DNA of 64,000 nt, taken from assembly GCA_002077045.2 (NCBI GenBank), contig KZ111154.1, positions 62,001 to 126,000 on the forward strand. Direction: 5' to 3'. A program made the position numbers and the translations under genes. The stretch comes from Rachicladosporium sp. CCFEE 5018 (Eukaryota; Ascomycota; Dothideomycetes; Cladosporiales; Cladosporiaceae). Position 1 is the first letter of the stretch, and every line of letters starts with the position of its first letter. This document shows positions 42,861 to 53,556 of this stretch, piece by piece. Under the pieces are notes generated by a model that searched no databases, was not told the DNA's origin, and worked only from the letters and a program-made list of their open reading frames with translations.

Positions 42861-43511
42861 TTTGCTGGTGTAGTTGGGTGTATGGAGTAGGGTCCGGTGG
42901 ATGCGTAGTCAACCTGGTGGATTCTTGCAGACGGGGTTGAAGAAAATCGATGAGATAAAGAGGAAGACAAGGAGGAGAGACACGAAGTGAAATTACCTCT
43001 CAATGAGCAGTATGGCAGGCGTTGTCCACCATGGCCATCGGGAAATGAGCAGTCGTCTTGTCGAGACTGCCGTTGTGCTCATACATCGTCCAAACCTGTG
43101 CTGACATGAGGGTGGACTTTGTACGCCGTTTCACTTGGGAAACCAGTAGCAGTCCGCCTGACGGTCGATACTTCGACCACAACCATGCGCTCACATGTCG
43201 GCGCATAGCTGAGATGTATATGCTCTCACGAGGATGCATCCCTGTGACGTTTCTGTATGTTGGAATCGTGGTGTTTGGGAAGGCTTGACATGATATGCAG
43301 TCGGTGCAACTGCCTCGGCAAGATCTCGATTTCCTTGGCGCTCGCTGGCCACCGATCTCGCCCGATGGCAGTTGCCGGGCGAGTATGATCATCGATTCAG
43401 ATCGTGAACCTTGGACTACATTCCTACTCTACGCCACGCACGCACACCTCTCCCCTCTATTGCAACATCCACACCACAGTACTAGGACTTCGTTCCTGTA
43501 CTTCTTCCATC
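42861..43511. other. intergenic, divergent promoter of surface protein and SDH1
   Basis: Head-to-head spacer of about 650 bp. A minus frame at 43000-43392 is unsupported. Pyrimidine-rich leader just before the SDH1 ATG. Confidence 0.5.
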
Positions 43512-45506
43512 ATGCTATCCTCCACCTTCCGACAGCAGGTTCGCACCGCGAGCAAGCTGTCGCAGCAACTTCAATGCCGTAACTTCTCACGCACAGCACC
43601 GGCCAAGAAGATCATAACACCCAATGGTCCGCTACGAGCACGAGAGGCGTCGCCATTCATTAACAACAAGTACCCCGTGATCGACCATGAGTACGATGCT
43701 CTTGTCGTGGGCGCCGGTGGCTCAGGTCTACGCGCCGCCTTCGGTCTAGCAGAGGCTGGTTTCAACACGGCATGCATATCGAAGCTGTTCCCAACACGAT
43801 CGCATACTGTCGCTGCCCAGGGCGGCATCAACGCTGCGCTTGGTAATATGCACAAGGACGATTGGCGATGGCACATGTACGACACTGTCAAGGGCTCAGA
43901 TTGGCTGGGTGACCAGGACGCCATCCACTACATGACACGCGAGGCACCTGCGTCCGTGATTGAGCTCGAGAACTACGGCTGCCCGTTCTCAAGAACGGAC
44001 GACGGCAAGATCTACCAGCGCGCGTTCGGTGGGCAAAGCCAGGATTTCGGCAAGGGTGGGCAGGCATACCGATGCTGCGCTGCTGCTGACCGGACAGGAC
44101 ACGCTCTCCTGCACACACTCTATGGCCAATCGCTTCGACACAACACCAACTACTTCATTGAGTTCTTCGCCATTGATCTGATCATGGAGGATGGTGAGTG
44201 CAAGGGTGTACTCGCATACAACTAAGAGGACGGCACGCTCCACCGATTCCGATCGCATCACACTGTTCTCGCCACTGGCGGCTACGGTCGTGCGTACTTC
44301 TCTTGCACATCTGCACACACTTGCACTGGTGACGGCATGGCTATGGTCGCACGTGCTGGTCTTCCCAACCAGGACATGGAGTTCGTCCAATTCCACCCGA
44401 CTGGTATCTACGGCGCCGGCTGCTTGATCACCGAGGGTTCGCGTGGTGAGGGCGGCTACCTGCTCAACAGCGAGGGTGAGCGATTCATGGAGCGCTACGC
44501 ACCCACTGCCAAGGATCTCGCATCTCGCGACGTTGTCAGCCGAAGCATGACGATGGAGATCCGCGAGGGCCGTGGTGTCGGACCTGACAAGGACCATATT
44601 TACCTCCAGCTTTCGCACTTGCCGCCAGAGGTCCTCCATGACCGTCTTCCGGGTATCTCTGAGACTGCATCGATCTTCGCTGGTGTCGATGTGCGCAAGC
44701 AGCCCATCCCTGTGCTGCCGACTGTGCACTACAACATGGGTGGTATTCCAACCAAGTACACTGGTGAGGTGCTCACTGTCGATGGCGAGGGCAAGGACGT
44801 TGTCGTGCCCGGTCTCTACGCTTGCGGAGAGGCAGCCTGTGTCTCAGTCCACGGTGCGAACCGTCTCGGTGCCAACTCCCTTCTCGACTTGGTCGTCTTC
44901 GGCCGCGCTGTCAGCCACACCATCCGCGACAACAACAGCCCAGGCAAGGCGCACACTGAGATCTCAGCTGATGCTGGCGCTGAGTCAATTGGCGTTGTTG
45001 ACCACATTCGCAATGCTGATGGGCCAAAGAGCACGAATGAGATCCGTAGCGCTATGCAGAAGGTCATGCAAGCAGATGTCTCTGTCTTCAGGACACAGGA
45101 GTCGCTGGATGAGGGTGTCGCGAAGTAAGCTGAATCAATGTCTAATCAAATCTGAGCAACATACTAACAACATCACAGAATGCGCGCTGTCGACCAGTCT
45201 TTCGCTGAAGGCACAAAAGACCGCAGCATGATCTGGAACAGCGACCTCGTCGAGACCCTCGAACTCCGCAACCTCCTAACCTGCGCCGTACAAACCGCCG
45301 AATCCGCCGCAAACCGCAAAGAATCTCGTGGTGCGCACGCACGTGAGGATTTCCCCGATCGTGACGACGAGAATTGGATGAAGCACACACTCTCGTTCCA
45401 GAAGAAGCCGCATGGGAGTGTGGATTTGAGCTATCGGGCTGTGGTTGGGCATACGCTGGATGAGAATGAGTGTAAGGCTGTGCCGCCTTTTGCGAGGAAG
45501 TATTAG
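43512..45506 (+). CDS. SDH1: succinate dehydrogenase flavoprotein subunit, with internal stop codon
   Basis: Exons 43512-45124 and 45179-45506. The intron (45125-45178) contains a perfect TACTAAC branch site. 646 codons. Complex II subunit of the mitochondrial inner membrane oxidising succinate. A mitochondrial targeting sequence (MLSSTFRQQVRTASKLSQQ) is followed by the FAD dinucleotide fold VVGAGGSGLRAA, SHTVAAQGGINAALG (the His that binds FAD covalently), and FHPTGIYGAGCL, HYNMGG and GANRLGANSLLDL. The C-terminal ends in VPPFARKY. At codon 238 (TAA, 44223-44225) the frame is interrupted where the family has Gln (VLAYN-stop-EDGTLHRF). Everything on both sides is intact and conserved. No short intron can remove the stop. 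Sequencing error, fresh mutation or a duplicate gene elsewhere are the options. Confidence 0.93.
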
Positions 45507-45913
45507 AGAGGAGGCATTGTGTACAGAGTAGCGATTTAGTACTTACTTCATGTTATATTTGCATGTTTCTGGTTTCAACTAACAAGGATCACATGTCGGC
45601 ATTTGTGTGACCTCATGCAAGGTACCGCGACCTGTCCGACATAGCTACATCCACCTAATTAATGCTGTGACTCGACCATTGACTGTCCGCATCGTCCGGC
45701 ATTGACGGCGCATGTCTCTTCGTGTCCTGGCGACGTTGTTGATTCCAAGCCTTCCATCTTGCCTTCTTGGACGGGCCTGCTCATACTCGACATCGTCCAC
45801 GCGGACATCGAAGCTGCTTCCACGTCCAGTCAAGGTACTTGTGCTTCCGAGCAGTAGAAGCTCTCGAGTATTGCACGATTAATGATACCCGCTATTGTCG
45901 CGCCAGGACCAGC
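45507..45913. other. intergenic, no gene seen
   Basis: SDH1 terminator and AMP deaminase promoter/leader. The reading frame of the latter is open from 45767, but the first 49 codons do not look like protein. Confidence 0.5.
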
Positions 45914-48900
45914 ATGATGCAGCGTAATGCCACTGGCCCCTCCTTCCACCCAAGCGACCTCACCCGACACTTCTCAGATGATGAAGAGAGCGATCAAGGC
46001 AGTTTCGAGGCTTCGTCTGGAGGCAGCATGAGCGAGGAGGACATAGGCGACGAGCTCCATGAATCCACGAGCCTCACACGACGAGCTACGATAGACTTGG
46101 GCGAGGAGGGTCTCGAAGGGCAGGCGGCGGCAGAAAATGGCAGTCCGACTGGGAGCAGGACCTTGGATCCCGATGGGGAGGAGGGGATGCTGCCTAGAGA
46201 CAAGCAAAGACGGACCACGCACTACAACTATAAGCTCGAGAAGCAGATGAGTTTGGTAGAGGCGAAGCAGTTCTACCAGAACAGTCGGTCGAATACGCTG
46301 GATGGGCAAGACTTTTCTGTGCCGCCGAGCGCTGGCGTGAGCCCGGTGATAAGGGCGAGGACTTCTTCGGGTAATGTGGGCGGTGATCAGTATGCATTGG
46401 GGAGGACTGCGAGCGTGAAGAGCTTGAGAGGTGCGGCGGGACAACAACAGGTGTATCACAGCGCGCTACCGATCGGGCTGGCAGATCCAAACAAGGACCC
46501 AAATGCTGTTCATGTGCAGACGCCACAGCTGGGGAGGTTTGATAATGCAAACGGAGTTGCCATGCAGTCGCCTAGCACTTCAGCGGATCCCTACATCGCC
46601 GCAGATCGAGCTGCAAGGGCACACGTGCATCATCCTGGATTACCTCACGAGGCAAAGCCTTTACTCGAACAAGAAGGCATCCACGGCGCTGGCGCTGGAG
46701 TAGGATTGGACGCGGCGAACGATAGCGGCGTGACGTCGGAGCTCACTGCGATCTACACGAACATACAGAAGGTACTAGGCATTCGACACAAGTACATCCG
46801 ACTCTCCCTGCAGGGCTCATTCGACAATCCTCGAGATGACCCGGGGTGGCGAATATACCCTCCGATACCGGAGCCAGTATGGAAGGAGGATGGTCAGCGG
46901 TCTGCTGGAGGCACGTTGGATGGCGTTGACAGTGTAGGCGATCCAGGTGTGACGGCGAAGCCAGCGAAGGAAGATGAGCCTAGAAGGTACCGCAAGATGG
47001 GTTACGACATTGGCGATGACTTCGAACTTGATGACCTCCTTCCAGTGCCTGGTGAGGGCGAGATGCAGTACAAGATGGACAGCCGAGGTGTATACCAGGT
47101 CTACGAGACGTCAAAATCGATGGAGCTGGGCGAACCCATCTTGCACATACCTACCATTCGCGAGTATTACATGGATCTCGATACTATACTGGGCGTCTCG
47201 TCGGACGGACCAAGTAAGAGCTTTGCTTATCGACGACTACAATATCTCGAGGGTAAGTTCAATCTGTACCTCCTGTTGAATGAGTATCAGGAGGTTGCGG
47301 ATACGAAGGCGGTGCCTCATCGAGACTTTTACAACGTACGAAAGATGGATACGCATGTGCATCATTCGGCTTGCATGAATCAGAAGCATCTTCTACGCTT
47401 CATCAAGAGTAAGATGAAGAAGTCACCGGATGAGATCGTGCTGTTCCGAGATGGCAAGCACCTGACGCTCAAGGAGGTCTTCGAGTCCATCAACCTGACC
47501 GCCTACGATCTGTCTATTGACACACTCGATATGCACGCGCACACGGACTCGTTCCATCGCTTCGACAAGTTCAACCTGAAGTACAACCCAGTTGGCGAGA
47601 GCAGACTGCGCACTATCTTCCTGAAGACAGACAACTACATTCACGGCCGCTATCTTGCCGAGATCACCAAGGAAGTGATCTCGGATCTTGAGAGCAGCAA
47701 GTATCAGATGGTCGAGTGGCGCATTTCGATCTACGGCCGGACACTGGACGAGTGGGACAAGCTTGCGGCATGGGTAGTTGACAACAAGCTCTTTTCGCCA
47801 AACGTGAGATGGCTGATCCAGATTCCGCGACTCTTCGATGTATATCAGTCCTCTGGACTCATGGAACGATTCGATCAGGTTATCACCAATATCTTTCAGC
47901 CGCTGTTTGAGGCTACAAGAAACCCGGCTGCGCACCCAAAGCTGCACATCTTCCTTCAGCGAGTCATTGGCTTTGACTCGGTAGATGACGAGAGCAAGAC
48001 AGAGCGACGCATTTACCGCAAGTTCCCTTTGCCGAAAGACTGGACCACGCAACAGAACCCACCGTACAGCTACTGGATATACTATCTGTTCTCCAACATC
48101 ACTTCTCTGAACGTGTGGCGGAAGCAGCGTGGATTCAACACTTTCCTGCTGCGGCCGCATTGCGGCGAGGCGGGTGATACTGATCATCTGGCTGCTGCAG
48201 TGCTCTGCTGTCACAGCATTAGTCATGGTCTCCTGCTGCGAAAGGTGCCATTGCTGCAGTACATCTTCTACCTTGAGCAGATCGGCGTGGCCATGAGCCC
48301 TTTGAGTAACAACGCTCTCTTCCTCGCTTACGAGCGGAATCCCTTCCTGCAATATTTCCGGCGAGGGCTGAACGTTAGCTTGTCCACAGACGATCCGTTG
48401 CAGTTCGCTTTCACGAAGGAGCCGCTGATCGAAGAGTATGCCGTCGCAGCGCAGATTTACAAGCTCTCGGCAGTCGACATGTGTGAGCTAGCAAAGCACT
48501 CGGTCATTCAGTCCGGCTACGAGCACGTGGTGAAGCAGCGATGGCTCGGGCCCAACTACCATCTGCCAGGCGTGGCTGGCAATGACATGGCGAAAGTCAA
48601 TGTACCTAACATCCGAGAAGCCTTCCGACACGAGACGTGGTTGCAAGAGATGGCCATGATAGATCGGTATACACAGCCATCGCAGTCACAGAGACGCCTG
48701 AGCGTGGCAAACCTGGGGCGAACCGAGACGATGTCTTCGAGTGTGTCTAACATAGCAGCACCGCCCAGCCCGACGCAGAGTATGAAGGTTGGTGCGCCTG
48801 AGCCGATGCAGGTCGATACCAATTCGCTGCCTTTCAGGAGTGGGCTGTACAACAAGCTCGACATCACAGGACCACATCAGTACCAGCCCAACGCTCAAGC

Positions 48901-49321
48901 AGCTCGGATGCAGGCCTCGGGCTCACAGGTCGATCTATCTCGAGCACAAGGTGACGCATCGCCGACAGCACGGCGCACGACTATGACATTGCCCCAAAGT
49001 AATGCCAGCCGAGCCGGCAATACTGCTCTTCCTCAGACCTCTCCGCCTATACCCGAGAAGACACCTTCACCCGTGCTTCTACAGTCTCAGACCTTCCCAC
49101 TACAGCCCACGACCAGCCACGACTTCGCCAGCTCGAGCATTGGAGCGCATGAGCCGAAGATGTTTCCTGGTGTTGTGAGCAAGCGGCGGAGCAGTATCGC
49201 CAGACCTGTGAGTGCAAGTCTGCCGGAAGATGTGAAGCTGGACGGGAGCGTGGGTAGTCTCGGGAGTGTTGCGCCGGAGGTAATCAGGGAGGAGAGGGTG
49301 GAGAGTGAGAGTGAGGATTGA
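45914..49321 (+). CDS. AMD1: AMP deaminase
   Basis: Single exon, 1135 aa from the ATG at 45914 (MMQRNATGPSF). Converts AMP to IMP and ammonia in purine interconversion; cytosolic. The first about 300 residues are acidic and Ser-rich, poorly conserved and probably regulatory. The catalytic domain shows VDTHVHHSACMNQKHL-type zinc ligands (here MDTHVHHSACMNQKHLLRF), YGRTLDEWDKLA, LRPHCGEAGDTDH (zinc ligand and catalytic Glu), SHGLLLRK and LSTDDPLQFA with the catalytic Asp pair. The last about 200 residues after HLPGVAGNDM are disordered (Ser/Pro/Gln-rich). Length is at the long end for fungal AMP deaminases owing to both tails. Confidence 0.94.
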   Translation: MMQRNATGPSFHPSDLTRHFSDDEESDQGSFEASSGGSMSEEDIGDELHESTSLTRRATIDLGEEGLEGQAAAENGSPTGSRTLDPDGEEGMLPRDKQRRTTHYNYKLEKQMSLVEAKQFYQNSRSNTLDGQDFSVPPSAGVSPVIRARTSSGNVGGDQYALGRTASVKSLRGAAGQQQVYHSALPIGLADPNKDPNAVHVQTPQLGRFDNANGVAMQSPSTSADPYIAADRAARAHVHHPGLPHEAKPLLEQEGIHGAGAGVGLDAANDSGVTSELTAIYTNIQKVLGIRHKYIRLSLQGSFDNPRDDPGWRIYPPIPEPVWKEDGQRSAGGTLDGVDSVGDPGVTAKPAKEDEPRRYRKMGYDIGDDFELDDLLPVPGEGEMQYKMDSRGVYQVYETSKSMELGEPILHIPTIREYYMDLDTILGVSSDGPSKSFAYRRLQYLEGKFNLYLLLNEYQEVADTKAVPHRDFYNVRKMDTHVHHSACMNQKHLLRFIKSKMKKSPDEIVLFRDGKHLTLKEVFESINLTAYDLSIDTLDMHAHTDSFHRFDKFNLKYNPVGESRLRTIFLKTDNYIHGRYLAEITKEVISDLESSKYQMVEWRISIYGRTLDEWDKLAAWVVDNKLFSPNVRWLIQIPRLFDVYQSSGLMERFDQVITNIFQPLFEATRNPAAHPKLHIFLQRVIGFDSVDDESKTERRIYRKFPLPKDWTTQQNPPYSYWIYYLFSNITSLNVWRKQRGFNTFLLRPHCGEAGDTDHLAAAVLCCHSISHGLLLRKVPLLQYIFYLEQIGVAMSPLSNNALFLAYERNPFLQYFRRGLNVSLSTDDPLQFAFTKEPLIEEYAVAAQIYKLSAVDMCELAKHSVIQSGYEHVVKQRWLGPNYHLPGVAGNDMAKVNVPNIREAFRHETWLQEMAMIDRYTQPSQSQRRLSVANLGRTETMSSSVSNIAAPPSPTQSMKVGAPEPMQVDTNSLPFRSGLYNKLDITGPHQYQPNAQAARMQASGSQVDLSRAQGDASPTARRTTMTLPQSNASRAGNTALPQTSPPIPEKTPSPVLLQSQTFPLQPTTSHDFASSSIGAHEPKMFPGVVSKRRSSIARPVSASLPEDVKLDGSVGSLGSVAPEVIREERVESESED

Positions 49322-49474
49322 AATATGATGATGAGTGAACGTCATGACAGCAACATCATATAGACTGTACTACTAAGTGAACGAAGTGACGGGTCAACGC
49401 CAACTCTCCATTTTCCACGGTATCATTAGTGGAAACCGTCATTCAGCTTGCTCCACGTTTCCATCGCACTTAGT

Positions 49475-50797
49475 CTATTCCGTCTCCATTTTCAGCTCCT
49501 CAGCCTTATGCTCAATCGTCCCATTACTCTTCTCCCCCTTCAACACAACCTTCATCAGCTTCTCCAGCCTCTCCACAGCCTCCTCCCCAATTTGATAATG
49601 CACCACTAGCCGTCCACCAAGTAACCTCAACCCCACTTTCTGCCCCTCCTCGATGAACCGCTCCACGCTGCAGTTCGCAGCTTTCAGATCAAACCACACC
49701 ATATTCGTCTCCACCGGATTCGTCGTCTTGCCGCCATAGCTCTCCCACAACTTCGCGATCTGTCGTGCCCGGTCGTGGCAAGCTGTTAACTTCCCGCCGA
49801 GAAACGTATCTTCCACTGCTACTCTGGCGGGCGCGGTGACGACGCCAGCTTGTCGTAATCCACCGCCCATGGACTTGCGGATGTGGCGGGCGCGTTCCCG
49901 GAAGGCTTTTGTGCCGACTATGATGGATCCGATTGGCGCGCCGAGACCTTTGGAGAAGCAGAGGGATATGCTGTCGAAGCACGCGCAGTAGTCTTTCAGG
50001 CTCCCTGCGCCTGCTGCTATGGCTTCCCAGAGGCGGGCGCCGTCGAGGTGCATCGTGATATTGTGACTTCGCGCCCAGGTGGAGATTTTCTGGCATTCTT
50101 CGAGTGGCAGAACGATGCCCGCCAATGTGTTCTCGAGTGATATGAGTTTCGTCGGACAAGCATGTATATCCTCACTCAACACCGTCTGTGCTTGCACGTC
50201 CTCCAGCGTCACATACCCCTTCCTATTACTCGGCACCACACCCTTGATCAGCGCTCCACACCACGCCGCGATCCCCCCAGCCTCCCACTCCAAGATGTGA
50301 CTCCGGTGATCTGTAACAACGCTATGCGGCGGTCCGCCAAGATGCGTTCTTATGCTGACCTGGTTCCCCATGGTGCCTGAGAGGACTAGCAGAGCGGCTT
50401 CTTTGCCTGTGAGGTCCGCGATGAAGGACTCGAGGGAGTTGGTCGTGGGGTCGTCCTGGAAGACATCGTCGAGGAGGGTCGTGGAGGCTATGGCTTCGAG
50501 CATGCGGGGGGTGGGGGTTGTGACTACGTCGCTGCGGAAGTCGAAGGCTGCTGGACCGGGGGTAGCCCAGTTGTTGATTGTCACATTGCTGTCGGCATTC
50601 TTGATTTGATGCTGGGCTTCGTGCTTGACTGCTTCGGCATCTAGAATGCCATAGCCATTGGTGACTGCCATCGTACGTGATAACTGTCTTGGGCAGATCT
50701 TCGCCTTTGGAGATGGAATAGAAGGTCTTGCGGATGAGAGAGAACGAGAAATGGGTAAGATACTTGGCCTCGACAGCACTGTCCGAGTTAGAAACAT
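49475..50797 (-). CDS. GLY1: L-threonine aldolase (low specificity)
   Basis: Single exon, 440 aa. PLP enzyme of fold type I that cleaves threonine to glycine and acetaldehyde. Landmarks: FDFRSDVVTTPTPRMLEAI at the start of the fold, LSGTMGNQVSI, HLDGARLWEA (PLP-contact Asp and substrate Arg region) and SLCFSKGLGAPIGS with the Schiff-base Lys. The first about 45 residues are Ser/Arg/Pro-rich and could be a mitochondrial presequence; an internal Met (SRTMAVTNGYG, about residue 43) offers a cytosolic form by downstream initiation. Convergent with AMP deaminase. Confidence 0.94.
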   Translation of the reverse strand: MFLTRTVLSRPSILPISRSLSSARPSIPSPKAKICPRQLSRTMAVTNGYGILDAEAVKHEAQHQIKNADSNVTINNWATPGPAAFDFRSDVVTTPTPRMLEAIASTTLLDDVFQDDPTTNSLESFIADLTGKEAALLVLSGTMGNQVSIRTHLGGPPHSVVTDHRSHILEWEAGGIAAWCGALIKGVVPSNRKGYVTLEDVQAQTVLSEDIHACPTKLISLENTLAGIVLPLEECQKISTWARSHNITMHLDGARLWEAIAAGAGSLKDYCACFDSISLCFSKGLGAPIGSIIVGTKAFRERARHIRKSMGGGLRQAGVVTAPARVAVEDTFLGGKLTACHDRARQIAKLWESYGGKTTNPVETNMVWFDLKAANCSVERFIEEGQKVGLRLLGGRLVVHYQIGEEAVERLEKLMKVVLKGEKSNGTIEHKAEELKMETE

Positions 50798-51514
50798 CGG
50801 CCTATAAGCGTACGATCAATGGAGTTTCAGTCGTGTTCGCGGAGATGGGTGTGTCCGATAGTTGCATGAGGTGGGTTTTGTGGACTGTCCGAAACAGGCA
50901 GCTACCCACAGCCACATGCTTTCCGACAGGTCTTTGACGTGCATTTGTTAAATGCCATCTTGTCACAACGTTGGTTCCGACCTCACCTCGAGCTCGAGTA
51001 ATCCGACGAGGAGTCAAAAATCTTGACTATGCTGTCAATTGCTGTGCAGTGTGTCGTCGTCGTGACAAGTAACTAGTGTAATATTATACTAGGAGTCAGT
51101 GTTGGAGATCTTGGAAATGTGAAGATGCTCATACCCTCAAACGGTGCCAATCAGCCTTGAGCAAACTCATGCTCAATAGTGGGATGAGGGAATAGAGACG
51201 TCTTATTTGCGCAACGCACTACAGACATCAATGACAGACTCCAGGAGGTGACATGTGAACAACGACAACGCCATCAACATGAAACGATAGATTGATGTCG
51301 GTCAGTTCAATGGAGGTAAACTGGCCACAATGTCGGAAAGAGTATGAGAGACGGTGAGCATCTCGAATCTTCGAGGACAAGGGACGTCACAAATACAATC
51401 TATGAGTATGCTGGAGCGGAGTTGAGACAGAGAATTGAGGTCAGGTGCGCAGAGCGCTTCATTTCATTTTTCTACACATCTTTTCTACCCATCGTCACAT
51501 CTGATCAACGATGT
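50798..51514. other. intergenic, no gene seen
   Basis: Threonine aldolase promoter and downstream region of con-6. No recognisable feature. Confidence 0.5.
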
Positions 51515-51817
51515 CTAAGAGTCAAGTTTAGACTTGAGCTCCTCCTTCTTCTCCGCCGAAGTATTGGGGTTGTTGATCGCAGCCTTGATGCCACCCTGGC
51601 TATGAGGAGTGTCAGTGAACGGTCCTAGTTCATATCGGAATGCAAGAAGAACATACACATTGTTGGGGTTCTTATTGGCATCGGACGCGGACGTGACATC
51701 ACCGCCGTCGAGCTGGTTCTCGAGGACATCGCGGGAATGCTGCTTGGACTCCTCGGAGGTGTTGGGGTTGTTGAGGTTAGCCTTGTGGCCACCGGCAACG
51801 TTTCCTGCGTTGGACAT
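51515..51817 (-). CDS. con-6: conidiation-specific protein 6 (con-6)
   Basis: Two exons, 51657-51817 and 51515-51599. Intron 51600-51656 is 57 nt with a GTATGT donor. 81 aa. Contains two copies of the con-6 repeat: AGGHKANLNNPNTSEESKQH and, after the splice (NNV-QGG), GGIKAAINNPNTSAEKKEEL. The protein is hydrophilic, without cysteine. In Neurospora con-6 accumulates late in conidiation and is lost on germination; molecular role unknown. The in-frame unspliced reading would insert about 19 unrelated residues between the repeats. Confidence 0.93.
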   Translation of the reverse strand: MSNAGNVAGGHKANLNNPNTSEESKQHSRDVLENQLDGGDVTSASDANKNPNNVYVLLAFRYELGPFTDTPHSQGGIKAAINNPNTSAEKKEELKSKLDS

Positions 51818-53184
51818 AGTGATTGAGGGTTGGTGTGGTGGGGTTGATATGGTTGTTGGTGTTGTTGGATGGTTGGAGTGGTTGATGAGGGTGAAGGAAA
51901 GAGATAAATGGGAATGATTTCGAGATACATATACCTTCTCGACAAGCGCTTTGGCCCTGCAAGACGATGCTCGTCGCCATTACGTCTTTATGATGATCGA
52001 ACGGTTGCTCACGAATGCTCCCATTGTCGCGACGCATCAAGCGGTCATAACAGCACGCAATGCGAGACCAGCATAGCGCGAACCAGGTGGTTGCCTCAGC
52101 TACCATGGCGATCTTTACTAGCGGTGTCCCCAAGGCGCGTGCAATGCAAGCTTCCGCCCTCATGCCGACAGGCGTAGACAGCTGGTGACGTGAGGATGTG
52201 GTCACAGGCAATGGTGGCAAGGAGACCAGTCGCAACACTGCCTAGGCTGACCGACCTTCCCCAGGGTTCCTCCTGCAGTAGCGGCGGCAGGACACTCTAA
52301 GATCGATCAGGTACGGCACGTGCGGTGCAGATTGAGTACAGATCTCCACAGATCCAGTGAGATGGCGGCGTTGTGCATTGACGCTCTAGCGAGCCGGTTT
52401 CGCGTACTTTTATCGGCAGCGTCATGACTGGCAAGAAGGCCGGGGTCAAGTGCGCCTTGCAAACGTGGTCTACTGTTGCTGTGAAACTGTAGCCTGCGAG
52501 GCGTCATTTAGCCTGTCTGACATATGGCAGCGATGAAATCGGTATGACCTAGTCATGAAGTAATGGCGCGAAAGTACGGGTCTTGGCTTAGCATGGTAAT
52601 GCTCGTGCGGGGTGATGAAATGCACTACGATCCTGACGCGATGTCCATCATTCAAGGCGCGGTTGGCACATACCGTGCCGCATCCGCATCGTGTCTGCAG
52701 TGGGCCCAGCATCCGATCGCACTACTGCGAGATGATCTGCCAGGAACCGTTCAGGCGATCCAGTGGCGAGCTGCTCTGGTCGTTGATCCAAGCAAGTCCG
52801 GGAGCAGAGCACTCTGTCTCGCAGTATACATGGCGGCGGCGAGTGATCGTGCCTCGCAGTCCTTCAAGAGCGGTGTGGGCGTGCCACTGTCGTGCATTGT
52901 AAGTGAGCGGAGGCGTGCATTCGTGAAGCTGATTCCATGCAGGTCATGATGTGGAGGAGAGACAAGGTTCACGCTAGGATTCTGGGTGTGACCCGTCCAT
53001 TACACGAGCTCACGTGAGAGCATGCAACCACTCTACGCAATAGTAATGCATTCATCTACATAGCGTGCAAGGGTGGACCATGCTCGAGGTGTTTGCAGCT
53101 ATCGCGGGGTAGGAGCGAAAAAATTGCAAAATGTTATGACCTACGCAGGGATCGCTGAGAGGATGTTAGGAGATGGTACATGGT
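51818..53184. other. intergenic, no supported gene
   Basis: Long regulatory-type spacer upstream of con-6. Frames such as 52563-52949 (+) and 51777-52238 (-) lack any supporting motif. Confidence 0.5.
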
Positions 53185-53262
53185 GGATGGAGCGAGGATC
53201 GAACGTACAACCTGCAATCTCTTGATTCGTAGTCAAGCGCCTTGCCATTGGGCCAGCAGGCC
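53185..53262 (-). tRNA. tRNA-Arg (ACG)-like, probably decayed
   Basis: Reading the minus strand from 53262, there is a D-arm with A box TGGCCCAATGG. A perfect five-pair anticodon stem follows (CTTGA/TCAAG) with loop CTACGAA, i.e. anticodon ACG. A B box GTTCGATCC comes next. About seven extra bases lie between GATTGCAGG and the B box. The T stem then pairs poorly and the acceptor ends (GGCCTGC, TCCATCC) match only at the outer pairs. This looks like a tRNA-Arg damaged by an insertion or fused to the tail of another tRNA. Confidence 0.5.
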
Positions 53263-53556
53263 AACTACGACCGAATGTGTAGAAATGATCTTTATATCTA
53301 GCTACACTTTTGCGAAAAATTCTAGATGTCCAATACAATTACCCCTTCGATGCTCGTGTCGCGCAAGTCGCTGGTGAGAAGGCATACGACGAGATCACTC
53401 CTCAACTTAACTATGGCTTGATAAAGTCTGGACAATCCGGCTCGACAGTGGCCCGTTCATGCGCACGATCAATTCGACGAAGTATGAACCCCGTATAAGT
53501 ACAGTCTTGCTGTACTGCCAACGCCTCGCTCGGAACGCAGCACAAACAGAAAGTTC
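53263..53556. other. intergenic, no gene seen
   Basis: Just under 300 bp between the tRNA-like element and the RPF2 stop. No feature recognised. Confidence 0.5.

Noticed and set aside
43512..45506. Reassignment of TAA/TAG to Gln in this organism as an explanation for the SDH1 and P2 stops
   Set aside because: Several well-supported genes here end in TAA or TAG at the expected conserved C-terminus (ATP synthase e, glutaredoxin and SDH1 end in TAG), so standard stops are used.
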